Assembly (NCBI RefSeq): GCF_019266065.1
Contig: NZ_LPNR01000099.1
Span: forward strand, 1 to 64,000
Source: Nocardia sp. MH4
GTDB taxonomy: Bacteria > Actinomycetota > Actinomycetes > Mycobacteriales > Mycobacteriaceae
DNA length: 64,000 nt
Reading direction: 5' to 3'
Under the pieces are notes generated by a model. It saw nothing but the letters and a program-made list of their open reading frames with translations, had not been told where the DNA came from and did not search any database. Of this stretch, positions 26,494 to 35,603 are shown piece by piece. Within the stretch, counting starts at the first letter, position 1. Every line of letters begins with the position of its first letter. Made by a program: the position numbers and the translations under genes.

Positions 26494-27432
26494 TCAGGGT
26501 GTGGCGCCCGCCGATTCGGTCTTGACGACGTCGGGTTCCAGGTAGACGGTGCAGGAGTGGGGCGCGGCCACGCGGATGCGGTAGTCGGCGGCGTCGATGG
26601 CCTCGCCGACCTGGCTGATGTCGAGCCCGGGTTGCATCGCGATCTTCGCGTTGACCAGCAGATCCTCTGGACCGAGGTACTGGGTCTGGATCCGGATGAC
26701 CCGCACGATGCGAGGGTCGGCGAGCAGGGCCGCGCGAATCGCGGTGTCCTCCTTGGCCGTGGCGCCCTCCCCGATGAGCAGACTCTTGGTCTCGATGATC
26801 AGCACGATCGCGTTCACACCGAGCAGCAGCCCGATCAACAGGGTGCCGATGCCGTCCCACACCCCGTTGCCGGTGAGCACCGTCAGGCCCACCCCGGCCA
26901 GCGCGAACACCAGGCCGATCAGCGCGCCCATGTCCTCGAGCAGCACCACCGGCAGCTCGGGATTGCGGGTGGTGCGGATGAAATGCCACCAGCTGCGCTC
27001 GCCCTTCAACGGCGCGGACTGCTTGCGCGCGGTGCGGAAACTGAAGCCCTCGAGCACCATCGACACCAGCAGGATCACGATCGCGACCGACGGCGACTCG
27101 ATCCCGTGCGGGGACGCGATCTTGTGGATCGCCTCGTTCACCGCGAACAGCGAGCCCATGGTGAACAGCACCAGCGCGACGACGAACGAATAGAAGTACC
27201 GGTTGCGCGAATACCCGAAGGGGTGCAGCGTGTCGGGAACCCGTCCGGCCCGATGCTGCCCGACCAGCAGCAATGCCTCGTTGGCGGTGTCGGCGACCGA
27301 GTGCACGGCCTCGGCGAGCATCGACGACGAGCCGGTGATGAACGCGCCGATGAACTTCGCGGTCATGATGCCCGCGTTCGCCGCCAGCGCGGCGATGATC
27401 GCGATCTTGCTCTCTCCACCTTCACCGGCCAT
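26494..27432 (-). CDS. cation diffusion facilitator transporter 1
   Basis: A 312-residue CDF transporter with about six membrane helices. The metal-site motif HSVADTANE (HxxxD) is in helix 2 and LLEDMGALIGL in helix 5. A cytoplasmic C-terminal domain ends in TVYLEPDVVKTES. CDF proteins expel Zn2+, Co2+, Fe2+ or Mn2+ by proton antiport; specificity is not readable. ATG 27432 is favoured over a GTG 21 bp upstream. It is a tandem paralogue of the next gene. Confidence 0.92.
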   Translation of the reverse strand: MAGEGGESKIAIIAALAANAGIMTAKFIGAFITGSSSMLAEAVHSVADTANEALLLVGQHRAGRVPDTLHPFGYSRNRYFYSFVVALVLFTMGSLFAVNEAIHKIASPHGIESPSVAIVILLVSMVLEGFSFRTARKQSAPLKGERSWWHFIRTTRNPELPVVLLEDMGALIGLVFALAGVGLTVLTGNGVWDGIGTLLIGLLLGVNAIVLIIETKSLLIGEGATAKEDTAIRAALLADPRIVRVIRIQTQYLGPEDLLVNAKIAMQPGLDISQVGEAIDAADYRIRVAAPHSCTVYLEPDVVKTESAGATP

Positions 27433-27549
27433 GGCACCGAACGGTACCCGCACAGACCGGGACGGCCCGCCCTGTGCGGCCGCCGTGTCGGCCGACGCGA
27501 ATCGCCGCCGACCCGGACGGGACGACGGCGATTCGGTGAGCCGGACGGA

Positions 27550-28470
27550 TCAGACGGACTGGGTCCGGTACAGATCGGGCTCCAGGTAGATCAGCCGGGC
27601 GGTGGGCACCGCGGCCCGCACCCGCACCTCGGCCGCGTCGATGGCCTCGGCGATGTCGGCGATGTCGAGGTCCGGCGCGATCGCGACCTTGGCGGCGACC
27701 AGCATCTCCTCCGGGCCCAGGTACTCGCTCTTGAGGTGGATCACCGAGGTGATCTTCGCGCCGTCGACCAGGTTGGCGCGGATGGCGTCGTCCTGCTCCG
27801 GGGTCGCGCCCTCACCGATCAGCAGGCTCTTCATCTCCACGATCAGCACGACGGCGATGACGCCGAGCAGCACACCGATGGCCAGGGTGCCGATGCCGTC
27901 GAAGATCGGATCGTCGGTGACCATGGTCAGGCCGACCGCGCCGAAGGCGATCACCAGGCCGATGAGCGCGCCGGTGTCCTCGAGCAGCACCACCGGCAGC
28001 TCGGGGCTGCGCGAGTTGCGGATGAACCGCCACCAGCTCGCCTCGCCCTTGAGCGGCCGGGACTCGCGGACAGCGGTGATGAAACTGAAGGTCTCCAGAC
28101 CGATCGCGATGCCGAGGATGACGATCGCGACGATCGGCTGGCTCAGCTCCTCCGGATGCTGGATCTTGTGGATGCCCTCGTAGATCGCGTACACCGAGCC
28201 GAGGGTGAACAGCACCAGGGCCACGACGAAGGAGTAGAAGTAGCGGTTGCGTCCGTAGCCGAACTGGTGCAACTCGTCGGCGTCCTTGGCGGCCGCGCGC
28301 TGACCGAACAGCAGCAGACCCTGGTTGGCCGTATCGGCGACCGAGTGCACCGCCTCGGCCATCATCGACGCCGATCCGGTGATCACGGCGCCGACGAACT
28401 TCGACACCGCGATTCCCGCGTTGGCCGTCAACGCGGCGACGATCGCCTTCTTGCCACCACCAGCCGACAT
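27550..28470 (-). CDS. cation diffusion facilitator transporter 2
   Basis: A 306-residue CDF transporter and close paralogue of the previous gene: HSVADTANQ, FGYGRNRYFYSFVVALVLFT and LLEDTGALIGL are shared. The pair is 117 bp apart, so it probably arose by local duplication. The start is ATG 28470, preceded by GAGAAGGG; a start 30 bp upstream is possible. Confidence 0.92.
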   Translation of the reverse strand: MSAGGGKKAIVAALTANAGIAVSKFVGAVITGSASMMAEAVHSVADTANQGLLLFGQRAAAKDADELHQFGYGRNRYFYSFVVALVLFTLGSVYAIYEGIHKIQHPEELSQPIVAIVILGIAIGLETFSFITAVRESRPLKGEASWWRFIRNSRSPELPVVLLEDTGALIGLVIAFGAVGLTMVTDDPIFDGIGTLAIGVLLGVIAVVLIVEMKSLLIGEGATPEQDDAIRANLVDGAKITSVIHLKSEYLGPEEMLVAAKVAIAPDLDIADIAEAIDAAEVRVRAAVPTARLIYLEPDLYRTQSV

Positions 28471-28552
28471 ACCCGGCCCGCCCTTCTCTCCGCTGTACAC
28501 GCTCGTGCCCGCAACAGCCTAGAGGGAGGGGCGTGAAATGTACGCTTCGGCG

Positions 28553-29773
28553 TCAGTTCTCGGCGCCGACGCAGGCGCTGAACAGCTGCGCCGACCCACC
28601 GATCGCCCTGGCCTTGATCTCGGTGTCGGCCGCGGAGATCCACGCCGCGCTGCCGCAGGCGACGGTGAGCGTGCGCCCGTTCTGGGAGAGCTCGACGGTG
28701 CCCTCGGTGCACAGCACGATGCCTGGACCGGCGTCGGCGAGCGCGACCGGTTCGGCGTCGGCGGACAGATCGAACCGGCACAGCGCGAACTCCGGGGCGG
28801 GCGTGCGGTACCGCACGCCGCCGTCGGCAGCGGGCTCCGGTTCGATCACCGGCAGGTCGATCGGCTCGAAGTCGAGCACCCGCAACAGCTCCGGCACATC
28901 GACGTGCTTGGGGGTGAGGCCACCGCGCAACACGTTGTCGGAGTTGGCCATGATCTCCACGCCGACGCCACGCAGGTAGGCGTGCAGGTTGCCGGCGTCG
29001 AGGTAGAGGGCCTGGCCGGGCTCCAGCGTCAACCGGTTCAGCAGCAGCGCCGCCAGCACGCCCGCGTCACCGGGGTAGACCTCGGCCAGCTCCAGGGCGG
29101 TGCGCACCTCGGCGGTGAAGGCGCGATCGCCCTTGCCGGACAGGTAGCGCACGCAGCCCTCGAGCACCGCGGGCAGCAGCGCCGACAGCGCCGCGGCGGG
29201 CAGCGTGATCCAGGTGGTGAACAGCGTGCGCAGCCCGGCCGAATCGGGCTGGGCGGCAAGCAGTTCGGCGTAGACGTTGAGGCCGGGCACGTCGAGCGCG
29301 CGCAGCAGGTCGACGGTGCGGCGCGGGTCGCGGAAACCGGCCAGCGCCTCGAACCGGCCCAGCGCCACAACGAGTTCCGGCTTGTGGCTGTCGTCGCGGT
29401 AGTTGCGCATGGGCGAATCCAGCGGCACCCCGGTGCGGTTCTCCCGTTCGAAGCCCGCCCTGGCCTGCGCCGAACTGGGGTGCGCCTGCAGCGACAGCGG
29501 TTCCTCGGCGGCCAGGATCTTCAGCAGGAACGGCAGCCGGGTGCCGAAGGTGTCGGCGACGGCGCCGAGTTCGCGCGCCGGATCGGCGGCGACGACCTCG
29601 AGCAACGAGCGGGTGCCACCGGCGGCTTTCACATGGGCCGGGTCGGCGGGATGGGCGCCGAACCACAGTTCGGCCTCCGGATGCGCCGACGGCACCGGCC
29701 GACCGCACAGCTGAGCGAGCGCGGTGCGCGATCCCCAGGCGTAGGAACGCAGCGCACCAACGAGTTCCTGCAC
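28553..29773 (-). CDS. manA: mannose-6-phosphate isomerase, class I
   Basis: A 406-residue type I phosphomannose isomerase, zinc-dependent, which interconverts fructose-6-P and mannose-6-P. Motifs: ELWFGAHPADPA, LKILAAEEPLSLQAHPS (zinc His and Gln), HKPELVVAL, ALYLDAGNLHAYLRG and MANSDNVLRGGLT. It is the counterpart of Rv3255c. GTG 29773 overlaps the TAG stop of the SIS-like gene by one base, so they are translated together. Longer open sequence upstream belongs to the neighbour's frame. Confidence 0.95.
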   Translation of the reverse strand: MQELVGALRSYAWGSRTALAQLCGRPVPSAHPEAELWFGAHPADPAHVKAAGGTRSLLEVVAADPARELGAVADTFGTRLPFLLKILAAEEPLSLQAHPSSAQARAGFERENRTGVPLDSPMRNYRDDSHKPELVVALGRFEALAGFRDPRRTVDLLRALDVPGLNVYAELLAAQPDSAGLRTLFTTWITLPAAALSALLPAVLEGCVRYLSGKGDRAFTAEVRTALELAEVYPGDAGVLAALLLNRLTLEPGQALYLDAGNLHAYLRGVGVEIMANSDNVLRGGLTPKHVDVPELLRVLDFEPIDLPVIEPEPAADGGVRYRTPAPEFALCRFDLSADAEPVALADAGPGIVLCTEGTVELSQNGRTLTVACGSAAWISAADTEIKARAIGGSAQLFSACVGAEN

Positions 29774-30996
29774 TAGTAGCGTCCCCCGTCGTGGTATGGG
29801 TCCGGGTCGGGCGCGGCCGGGCCGCGCGCACCCGTCAACCGGAGATAGGCAGCGGCCATGTCCAGGCGCAAGGCCAGCACCGCCAGCTGCTCGATCTCGC
29901 TGCCGTGTCCGCCCCCTGCGGCGGAGGTGGCGGCGCCGCTGTCCGTGGTCGGGGCGGAGCCCGGCTCGGCCAGCTGGGTCTGCAGCACGTCGACGTCGGC
30001 GTGCACCAGGTCGGCGTCGACGAGCCCGCCGCCCACGCCGTCGAACACCGCGAGCTTGCGCCGCGCGGCGGCCTGATCGGGATGCACGCTCAGCGCGAGC
30101 ACCCGCACCCGGTCGACCGGGGCCGGACCGTCGAGCTCCTCGTCGTGGAACAGCGGATCGAAGCCCGGTGCGGCACCGCCCGCCGCCTCGGCCAGTCGTC
30201 CGACGGCGGCGACCGCGTCGGCCAGGTCGGCGGCCGCGGCGAGCTTGCCCGCCGACTGCAGCAGCACCTCGGCGCCGTGCCCGGCCAGTTCGACCGCCGC
30301 GGGGGAGTCGCCGGCGAGAACCACGCCGACGCCGTGCATCCGCGCGGCCAGCGTCTTGGCCGGATTGTGGAAGACCTCGTTGTGCGGGCCGTCGCGCAGC
30401 GCCTCGGCGTCGAGCATGTCGGCCAGCTCGGTCAGGTCGGGCGTGGCGGGCACGCTGCGCTGGGCGTCGACCCCGCGCAGCACCGCGATGCCGACGGCGA
30501 GGAACCGCAGCAGCCGGTTGTGGTCGAGCACGGGCACGCGCGGTTCGAGCACGATCGCGCGACCGGCGGCGACCGCGCGCAGCGGACCCTCGTTGGGCGC
30601 GGCCACGATGACCTCGGCACTGCGCCGCAGCGCGCGGTCCACGGCATCGATCAGGCGCGGATCGCCCGCGTCGTCGCCTGCCACCAGCACCACGTCGAGC
30701 GGACCGACCCACGGCGGCAGCGCGGTGACGGGCACGATCGGCAGCCCGGCCCGGTCACCGAGGCCGGCGACCAGCAGGCCGGCGGCGCGGGTGGCCCGGC
30801 CCGAGCCGGACACGAGGACCAGGCTGCGCGGACGCAGTTCGGCGAGGCGTTCGGTGAGCGAGGCCTCGGCGACCGCCGCGGCCGTGGCGCGCACCTGCGC
30901 GCCGCCCGAAGCCGCCGAACGCAAGGCGCCACCGGTGTCGGCCGCCTCCAGCGACGCGGCATCGTCGAGGTCGAATACGGGTGTGCCAGCGATCAT
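29773..30996 (-). CDS. SIS-like (phosphoglucose isomerase-related) protein
   Basis: A 407-residue protein with sugar-isomerase (SIS)-like features: LVLVSGSGRATRAAGLL and two Rossmann-like halves, and a C-terminal Ala-rich region. It corresponds to the conserved mycobacterial gene between manA and manB (Rv3256c). Whether it binds a sugar phosphate or is inactive is not known. ATG 30996 is chosen with GGGGAGG 11 bases upstream. It overlaps manA by one base. Confidence 0.85.
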   Translation of the reverse strand: MIAGTPVFDLDDAASLEAADTGGALRSAASGGAQVRATAAAVAEASLTERLAELRPRSLVLVSGSGRATRAAGLLVAGLGDRAGLPIVPVTALPPWVGPLDVVLVAGDDAGDPRLIDAVDRALRRSAEVIVAAPNEGPLRAVAAGRAIVLEPRVPVLDHNRLLRFLAVGIAVLRGVDAQRSVPATPDLTELADMLDAEALRDGPHNEVFHNPAKTLAARMHGVGVVLAGDSPAAVELAGHGAEVLLQSAGKLAAAADLADAVAAVGRLAEAAGGAAPGFDPLFHDEELDGPAPVDRVRVLALSVHPDQAAARRKLAVFDGVGGGLVDADLVHADVDVLQTQLAEPGSAPTTDSGAATSAAGGGHGSEIEQLAVLALRLDMAAAYLRLTGARGPAAPDPDPYHDGGRY

Positions 30997-31085
30997 CGCC
31001 GATCCCACCTCCCCTCATCGCGCTGTGTCGTCTGCCGGCGAGCCGTCGGCGAATACCAGGTCTGTGATTCCACTATTCCAGTCAG

Positions 31086-31249
31086 CACCGGTACTGGTTT
31101 CATTTTCCCAGTCAGGCGCGAACGATGCTCGGGATCTCGGTGTCGAACGGAGCCGTTTGCCTCGTCCGACGCCGTGCTCCCGACGTCTGATTCCACCGGT
31201 ACTGGTTTCATTTTCCCAGTCAGGCGCGAACGATGCTCAGGATCTCGGT
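31086..31249. repeat. 56-bp direct repeat duplicating the manB 3' end
   Basis: Copies at 31086-31141 and 31194-31249 match at 55 of 56 positions, and a matching stretch of about 12 bases flanks each on the left side, with two small gaps. The right copy includes the last codons and stop of manB. The left copy is a pseudo-3'-end in the intergenic space. Arms ACTGG/CCAGT inside each could fold. Confidence 0.85.
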
Positions 31250-32599
31250 CACGAGTGCGTTTACTTCGGCCTGCGATCCGGCTTCGACGTTGAGTCGAAG
31301 CAGCGGTTCGGTATTGGAGGCGCGCAGATTGAACCAGGCGTGCTCGCCCAGGTCGACGGTGACGCCGTCGAGGCGGTCCACCGAGACGGTCCGATCGGCG
31401 AACGCGGCGAGCACCGCGGCGGTGCGCTCGGCGGCGTCGGCCACGGTCGAGTTGATCTCGCCGGAGGCCGCGTAGACGTCGTAGGCGGCCATCAGCTCCG
31501 AGACCGGACGCTGACCCTCGCCCAGCGCGGCCAGCACGTGCAGCGCGGCCAGCATGCCCGAATCGGCGCCCCAGAAATCGCGGAAGTAGTAGTGCGCGGA
31601 GTGCTCGCCGCCGAAGACCGCGCCCTCCGAGGCCATCTCCTGCTTGATGAACGAGTGCCCCACGCGGGTGCGCACCGGCTTGCCACCCAGCTCCTCGACC
31701 AGCTCGGGCACCGCCCGCGAGGTGATCAGGTTGTGGATGATCGTCGCGCCCGGCTCCTTGGCGAGCTCGCGCTGGGCGACCAGCGCGGTGATCGCGGACG
31801 GGGAGACCGGCTCGCCGCGCTCGTCGACGACGAAGCAGCGGTCGGCGTCGCCGTCGAAGGCCAGGCCGATGTCGGCGCCGCTGCGGCGCACCAGCTCCTG
31901 CAGGTCGACCAGGTTCTTCGGGTCCAGCGGGTTGGCCTCGTGGTTGGGGAACGAGCCGTCGAGTTCGAAGTACAGCGGCACGATGGTGACCGGGCCGAGT
32001 GTGCCGAGCACGGCGGGCACGGTGTGGCCGCCCATGCCGTTGCCCGCGTCGACCGCGATGGTCAGCGGGCGGATGTCGTCGAGGTTCACCAGCTCGCGCA
32101 GGAAGCTCGCGTAGTCGGCGAGCAGATCGGTGGTGGTGGCGGTGCCGGGCGCGCCGTCGAAGGCGGGGACCCCGGTGATGATCTCGGCCGAGATGGTGGC
32201 CAGCCCGGTGTCCTGGCCGACCGGCAGCGCGTTCGCGCGGCACAGCTTGATGCCGTTGTAGCGGGCCGGATTGTGGCTGGCGGTGAACATGGCGCCGGGG
32301 CAGCTCAGCTTGCCCGAGGCGAAGTAGAGCTGGTCGGTCGAGGCCAGGCCGATGTGCACCACATCGAGGCCCTGGGCCCGCACGCCCTCGGCGAAGGCCG
32401 CCGACAGCTCGGGGGAGGACTCGCGCATGTCGTGGCCGATCACGACCCGGGTCGCGCCCTCGGCGCGCATCAGCCGGGCGAAGGACGCGCCCACATCCCT
32501 GACGAATCCCGCATCGATCTGTTCGCCCACCACCCCGCGGACGTCATAAGCCTTGATCACGGCGTTCACGAGTTCGCCAGAGCGCGCGACAGTCGTCAT
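31220..32599 (-). CDS. manB: phosphomannomutase/phosphoglucomutase
   Basis: A 459-residue alpha-D-phosphohexomutase that interconverts mannose-6-P and mannose-1-P. Active Ser lies in TASHNP (about residue 108), the Mg2+ loop is DGDADR, the sugar loop GEHSAHYYF, and the phosphate loop RASNTEPLLRL. It corresponds to Rv3257c. ATG 32599 is favoured over a GTG three codons upstream; AGGGTGAG precedes it. It begins about 150 bp after the DUF3499 gene. Its 3' end is duplicated downstream. Confidence 0.95.
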   Translation of the reverse strand: MTTVARSGELVNAVIKAYDVRGVVGEQIDAGFVRDVGASFARLMRAEGATRVVIGHDMRESSPELSAAFAEGVRAQGLDVVHIGLASTDQLYFASGKLSCPGAMFTASHNPARYNGIKLCRANALPVGQDTGLATISAEIITGVPAFDGAPGTATTTDLLADYASFLRELVNLDDIRPLTIAVDAGNGMGGHTVPAVLGTLGPVTIVPLYFELDGSFPNHEANPLDPKNLVDLQELVRRSGADIGLAFDGDADRCFVVDERGEPVSPSAITALVAQRELAKEPGATIIHNLITSRAVPELVEELGGKPVRTRVGHSFIKQEMASEGAVFGGEHSAHYYFRDFWGADSGMLAALHVLAALGEGQRPVSELMAAYDVYAASGEINSTVADAAERTAAVLAAFADRTVSVDRLDGVTVDLGEHAWFNLRASNTEPLLRLNVEAGSQAEVNALVTEILSIVRA

Positions 32600-32747
32600 G
32601 AGTCTCACCCTATCCGCCTCTCCGCGACTGAGGCCGTACAGGTCCGGTAGCGCGACGGTTCGCGACAGGTCCTGCGTGATGACGGACGGACTGGGACGTG
32701 GTCGGTGAGTTGTCCGGATCCTCGAGCGATGAGTGGGTTGCCGAGGC

Positions 32748-33122
32748 CTACGGATCGGGCAGGACGCGCAGGTGGCCGCGGCGGCCGGTGCGGGTGGTCC
32801 GCGACGGCGGGGGCGCGCTGTCCCGGTAGCCGGGCTGGTCGGCGTCGGCGGGGCGACGGCGCAGGCCCGCTTCGCGCACGGCCTCGGCCAGCGCGGTCAG
32901 ATCGTCGTCGTCGGGTGTGCTCGAGGAGAATCCGCCTTCGTGGCGGACCAGCTCCCAGCCCTTGGGCGCGGTGATGCGGCAGGCGTGGGTTTCGCACAGA
33001 TCCCAGGAATGCGGTTCGGCGACGGTGGCCAGCGGTCCGACGACGGCGGTCGAGTCGGAGTACACATACGTCAGCGTCGCTACAGCCGGGTTCTTGCAGC
33101 CGGGTCGGCAGCAACGACGCAT
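32748..33122 (-). CDS. DUF3499 family protein
   Basis: A 124-residue protein with Cys-rich N-terminus (MRRCCRPGC, then WDLCETHACRIT), suggesting a small metal-binding domain. TLTYVYSDSTAVVGPLAT is typical of the family, equivalent to Rv3258c. The C-terminus is basic and Pro/Arg-rich. The start is uncertain: ATG 33122, or GTG 33131 three codons earlier. Function unknown. Confidence 0.88.
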   Translation of the reverse strand: MRRCCRPGCKNPAVATLTYVYSDSTAVVGPLATVAEPHSWDLCETHACRITAPKGWELVRHEGGFSSSTPDDDDLTALAEAVREAGLRRRPADADQPGYRDSAPPPSRTTRTGRRGHLRVLPDP

Positions 33123-33206
33123 GGGGATCACGACGTCGAGATTAGCCCTCCGGCCCGCAAAAGTGGATACGGACACGCGGTGATACGTCCCGTTGTCGGC
33201 GGGTCG

Positions 33207-33689
33207 TTATTCGGGCTCGGGATCGATCAGGTCCGGGTCGACACCGAGATAGGTCGCGATCTGCTGGACGAGGACCTCGCGCAGCAGTTCCACGAGATCG
33301 TCGGGATCGGCGGCGCGCAGTTCCAGCGGCTTGCGGAACAGCACCACCCTGGCGCGGGTGGCCGCGCCGTGCCGGTCGACGCCCGCGGGGATCAGCCGCG
33401 ACAGCGGGACCGGTCCGTCGGCCACCACCTCGTCCGGCCAGGTGACCGAATCAGGGTGCAGCGGACGGATTTTCGGTACGTCGTCGACGGCGATGTCGAG
33501 TTTGGTGAGGCGATCGTGCCAGCGGGTGTCCAGCGGGGCGAAGGCCTCGAGCACCAGCCGGTCGAATTTCTGGCCCCTCGTGCGCCACGCGGGAACGGTG
33601 GGCGGGAGCATGGGGCCACGGACACCGCGGCCGCGGCGGGTGACCGAGCGTGCGGTGGGCGCCGGGGTATGACGGCGGGAACGTGCCAT
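33207..33689 (-). CDS. metallopeptidase-like protein lacking HExxH
   Basis: A 160-residue protein similar to the conserved gene beside whiB2 in mycobacteria (Rv3259). Conserved pieces are RGRGVRGPMLPPTVPAW, LDIAVDDVP, RARVVLFRKPLE and YLGVDPDLIDP. Where zincin-like relatives have HEIGHH, this one reads VLVQQIATYLG, so no zinc-protease motif is present. ATG 33689 has AAGGTGG upstream. Activity as a protease is doubtful. Confidence 0.85.
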   Translation of the reverse strand: MARSRRHTPAPTARSVTRRGRGVRGPMLPPTVPAWRTRGQKFDRLVLEAFAPLDTRWHDRLTKLDIAVDDVPKIRPLHPDSVTWPDEVVADGPVPLSRLIPAGVDRHGAATRARVVLFRKPLELRAADPDDLVELLREVLVQQIATYLGVDPDLIDPEPE

Positions 33690-33835
33690 GGGAGTCGTCC
33701 ACCTTTCTCGCGTGCACCGGGTCGTGCCCGTCGAGCCTGGGGACGGCGCGACTACTGGGCGTGCGCCCGAAGCACCGACGTACTGCGCCTGCGTGCTCCG
33801 GGCTGGAGCCTCAGAGTCTACTTTCGAACATTCTC

Positions 33836-34213
33836 TTAACCGATTCCGCGCTTCAGCCTGCGACGCTCTCGTTCCGAGAGACCGCCCCAGATACCGAAAC
33901 GCTCGTCGTGCGCCAGTGCGTATTCCAGGCACTGATCGCGTACTTCACAGCCCAGGCAGATGCGCTTGGCCTCACGGGTCGAGCCGCCCTTCTCGGGGAA
34001 GAACGCCTCGGGGTCGGTCTGAGCGCACAGCGCGCGCTCCTGCCACTGCTCTTCGATGGACTCGAACATTTCGTCGAAGCCCGTGACGACCAGACTCAGC
34101 CGGGGAGCCGCGACTTCGCTTACCACGTCCGGTTCCGGCCAGCTCGTGTCGGCGCAGACAGCGTGAGCTGCGCCTGCTGTGGAATCGGTCGGCGAGACCA
34201 TGTTTTCGGTCAT
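33836..34213 (-). CDS. whiB2: WhiB2/WhmD family iron-sulfur regulator
   Basis: A 125-residue Wbl protein. Four Cys (C in ERALCAQ, CLGCEVRDQC) bind a 4Fe-4S cluster; the beta-turn GIWGG and a basic tail (ERERRRLKRG) follow. WhiB2/WhmD is required for septation in mycobacteria. It corresponds to Rv3260c and is divergent from fbiA. GAGG lies before ATG 34213. Confidence 0.95.
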   Translation of the reverse strand: MTENMVSPTDSTAGAAHAVCADTSWPEPDVVSEVAAPRLSLVVTGFDEMFESIEEQWQERALCAQTDPEAFFPEKGGSTREAKRICLGCEVRDQCLEYALAHDERFGIWGGLSERERRRLKRGIG

Positions 34214-34569
34214 CGTTCCGCCTCCTCACTATGTGTTAGCGCAGAATGATTCTTTCCGCCGGGCCAACACGAACCCCGGCGGCCGAACACCGCGACGTAG
34301 TCTCGCGGGCTTCCCCGAACCTGTCTTCCGGCGAGCCAACACCCTCTCGCAAACGCCCCCGCGCTATGCCTTCTCGCGGTGACCGGAATGACATGTCTGT
34401 GATTAGACACGCCGCACTCGCCGGTGGTCAACCCGCCGTCACCCTTCCGTTACACTCCGCACCCGCCTTTCGTTTTGATCTTGTTATGTGCTGTGGCAAA
34501 TGACCAGCAACTTTGCTGGAATTCGCCGCGAAATCAATCGGCAACCGCCACCGCATAGGCTGTGACCCT
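34214..34569. other. whiB2-fbiA intergenic region
   Basis: About 356 bases with no gene. It contains two copies of GCCAACAC, near 34262 and 34336, and a close inverse (GTGTTAGC) near 34232. The fbiA -10 is at the right edge. No terminator or RNA gene recognised. Confidence 0.4.
34556..34561 (+). promoter_or_regulatory. -10 element for a leaderless fbiA mRNA
   Basis: TAGGCT fits TANNNT and ends eight bases before GTG 34570, where transcription would be expected to start. No ribosome site exists before this GTG, so the mRNA is probably leaderless. Confidence 0.6.
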
Positions 34570-35556
34570 GTGACTGCACAACACGCGGTGCGCGAGCCCA
34601 AGATCGCCGTTCTGGTCGGCGGCGTCGGCGGTGCACGGTTCCTGCAAGGCGTCAGGCAGCTGCTGCCCGTCGCCGACATCTCCGCCATCGTCAACGTCGG
34701 CGACGACGTCTGGATGCACGGGCTTCGCATCTGTCCCGACCTCGACACCTGCATGTACACCCTCGGTGGCGGCATCGACACCGAGCGCGGGTGGGGCCAC
34801 GCGAACGAGACCTGGCACGCGAAAGAGGAGCTGGCCGCCTACAACGCCCAGCCCGATTGGTTCGGCCTGGGCGATCGTGACATCGCCACCCACCTCATCC
34901 GCACCGAGATGCTGCGCGCCGGATATCCGCTGTCCGCGGTCACCGAAGCGCTGTGCAATCGGTGGCAGCCGGGCGTGCGCCTGATCCCGGCAACCGACGA
35001 TCGCTGTGAAACCCACGTCGTCGTCAGCGATCCCGACAACGCCGGCGAACGTCGCGCGATCCACTTCCAGGAATGGTGGGTGCGGTACCGCGCGGCGCTC
35101 CCGACTCATTCCTTTGCCTCGATCGGCGCCGAACAAGCCTCCCCGGCCCCCGATGTGACCGAAATCATAGCCTCCGCCGACGCCGTGTTGCTGGCCCCGT
35201 CGAACCCCGTCGTGAGCATCGGCGCGATCCTCGCCGTGCCCGGTATCCGGGGCGCGTTGCGCACCACCGCGGCCAAGGTCATCGGCCTCTCGCCGGTGAT
35301 CGACGGAAAGCCGTTGCGCGGCATGGCCGATGAGTGCCTGACGGTGATCGGCGTGGAATCCACCGCCGAGGCGATCGGGCGGCACTACGGCGCCCGCTCG
35401 GCCACCGGCATCCTCGACGGCTGGCTGGTGCACTCCACCGACACCGCCGAGGTCCCCGGCGTCGAGGTCCGCAGCGTGCCGCTGCTGATGACCGACCCCG
35501 AGGCCACGGCCGAAATGGCCCGCGCCGCACTGGAACTGGCAGGAGTCCCGGCATGA
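34570..35556 (+). CDS. fbiA: 2-phospho-L-lactate transferase (F420 biosynthesis)
   Basis: A 328-residue CofD/FbiA protein that joins a phosphoenolpyruvyl (or lactyl) unit to Fo to form (dehydro-)F420-0. Motifs: [55 protein letters not shown] and [14 protein letters not shown]. It corresponds to Rv3261. GTG 34570 sits at the predicted transcription start (leaderless). The TGA overlaps the fbiB ATG. Confidence 0.95.
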   Translation: MTAQHAVREPKIAVLVGGVGGARFLQGVRQLLPVADISAIVNVGDDVWMHGLRICPDLDTCMYTLGGGIDTERGWGHANETWHAKEELAAYNAQPDWFGLGDRDIATHLIRTEMLRAGYPLSAVTEALCNRWQPGVRLIPATDDRCETHVVVSDPDNAGERRAIHFQEWWVRYRAALPTHSFASIGAEQASPAPDVTEIIASADAVLLAPSNPVVSIGAILAVPGIRGALRTTAAKVIGLSPVIDGKPLRGMADECLTVIGVESTAEAIGRHYGARSATGILDGWLVHSTDTAEVPGVEVRSVPLLMTDPEATAEMARAALELAGVPA

Positions 35557-35603
35557 TCGGTCAGCGCCCGGAGGAGGCAGCCCGCGTAACCACGGAGGGC
35601 GCC
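35548..35603 (+). repeat. dispersed stop-codon-linked repeat, copy 2
   Basis: An inverted near-copy of 14130-14185. It begins at the fbiA TGA and covers the first 17 codons of fbiB if ATG 35553 is used. The exact core is the reverse complement of CGTGGTTACGCGGGCTGCC. Confidence 0.75.
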
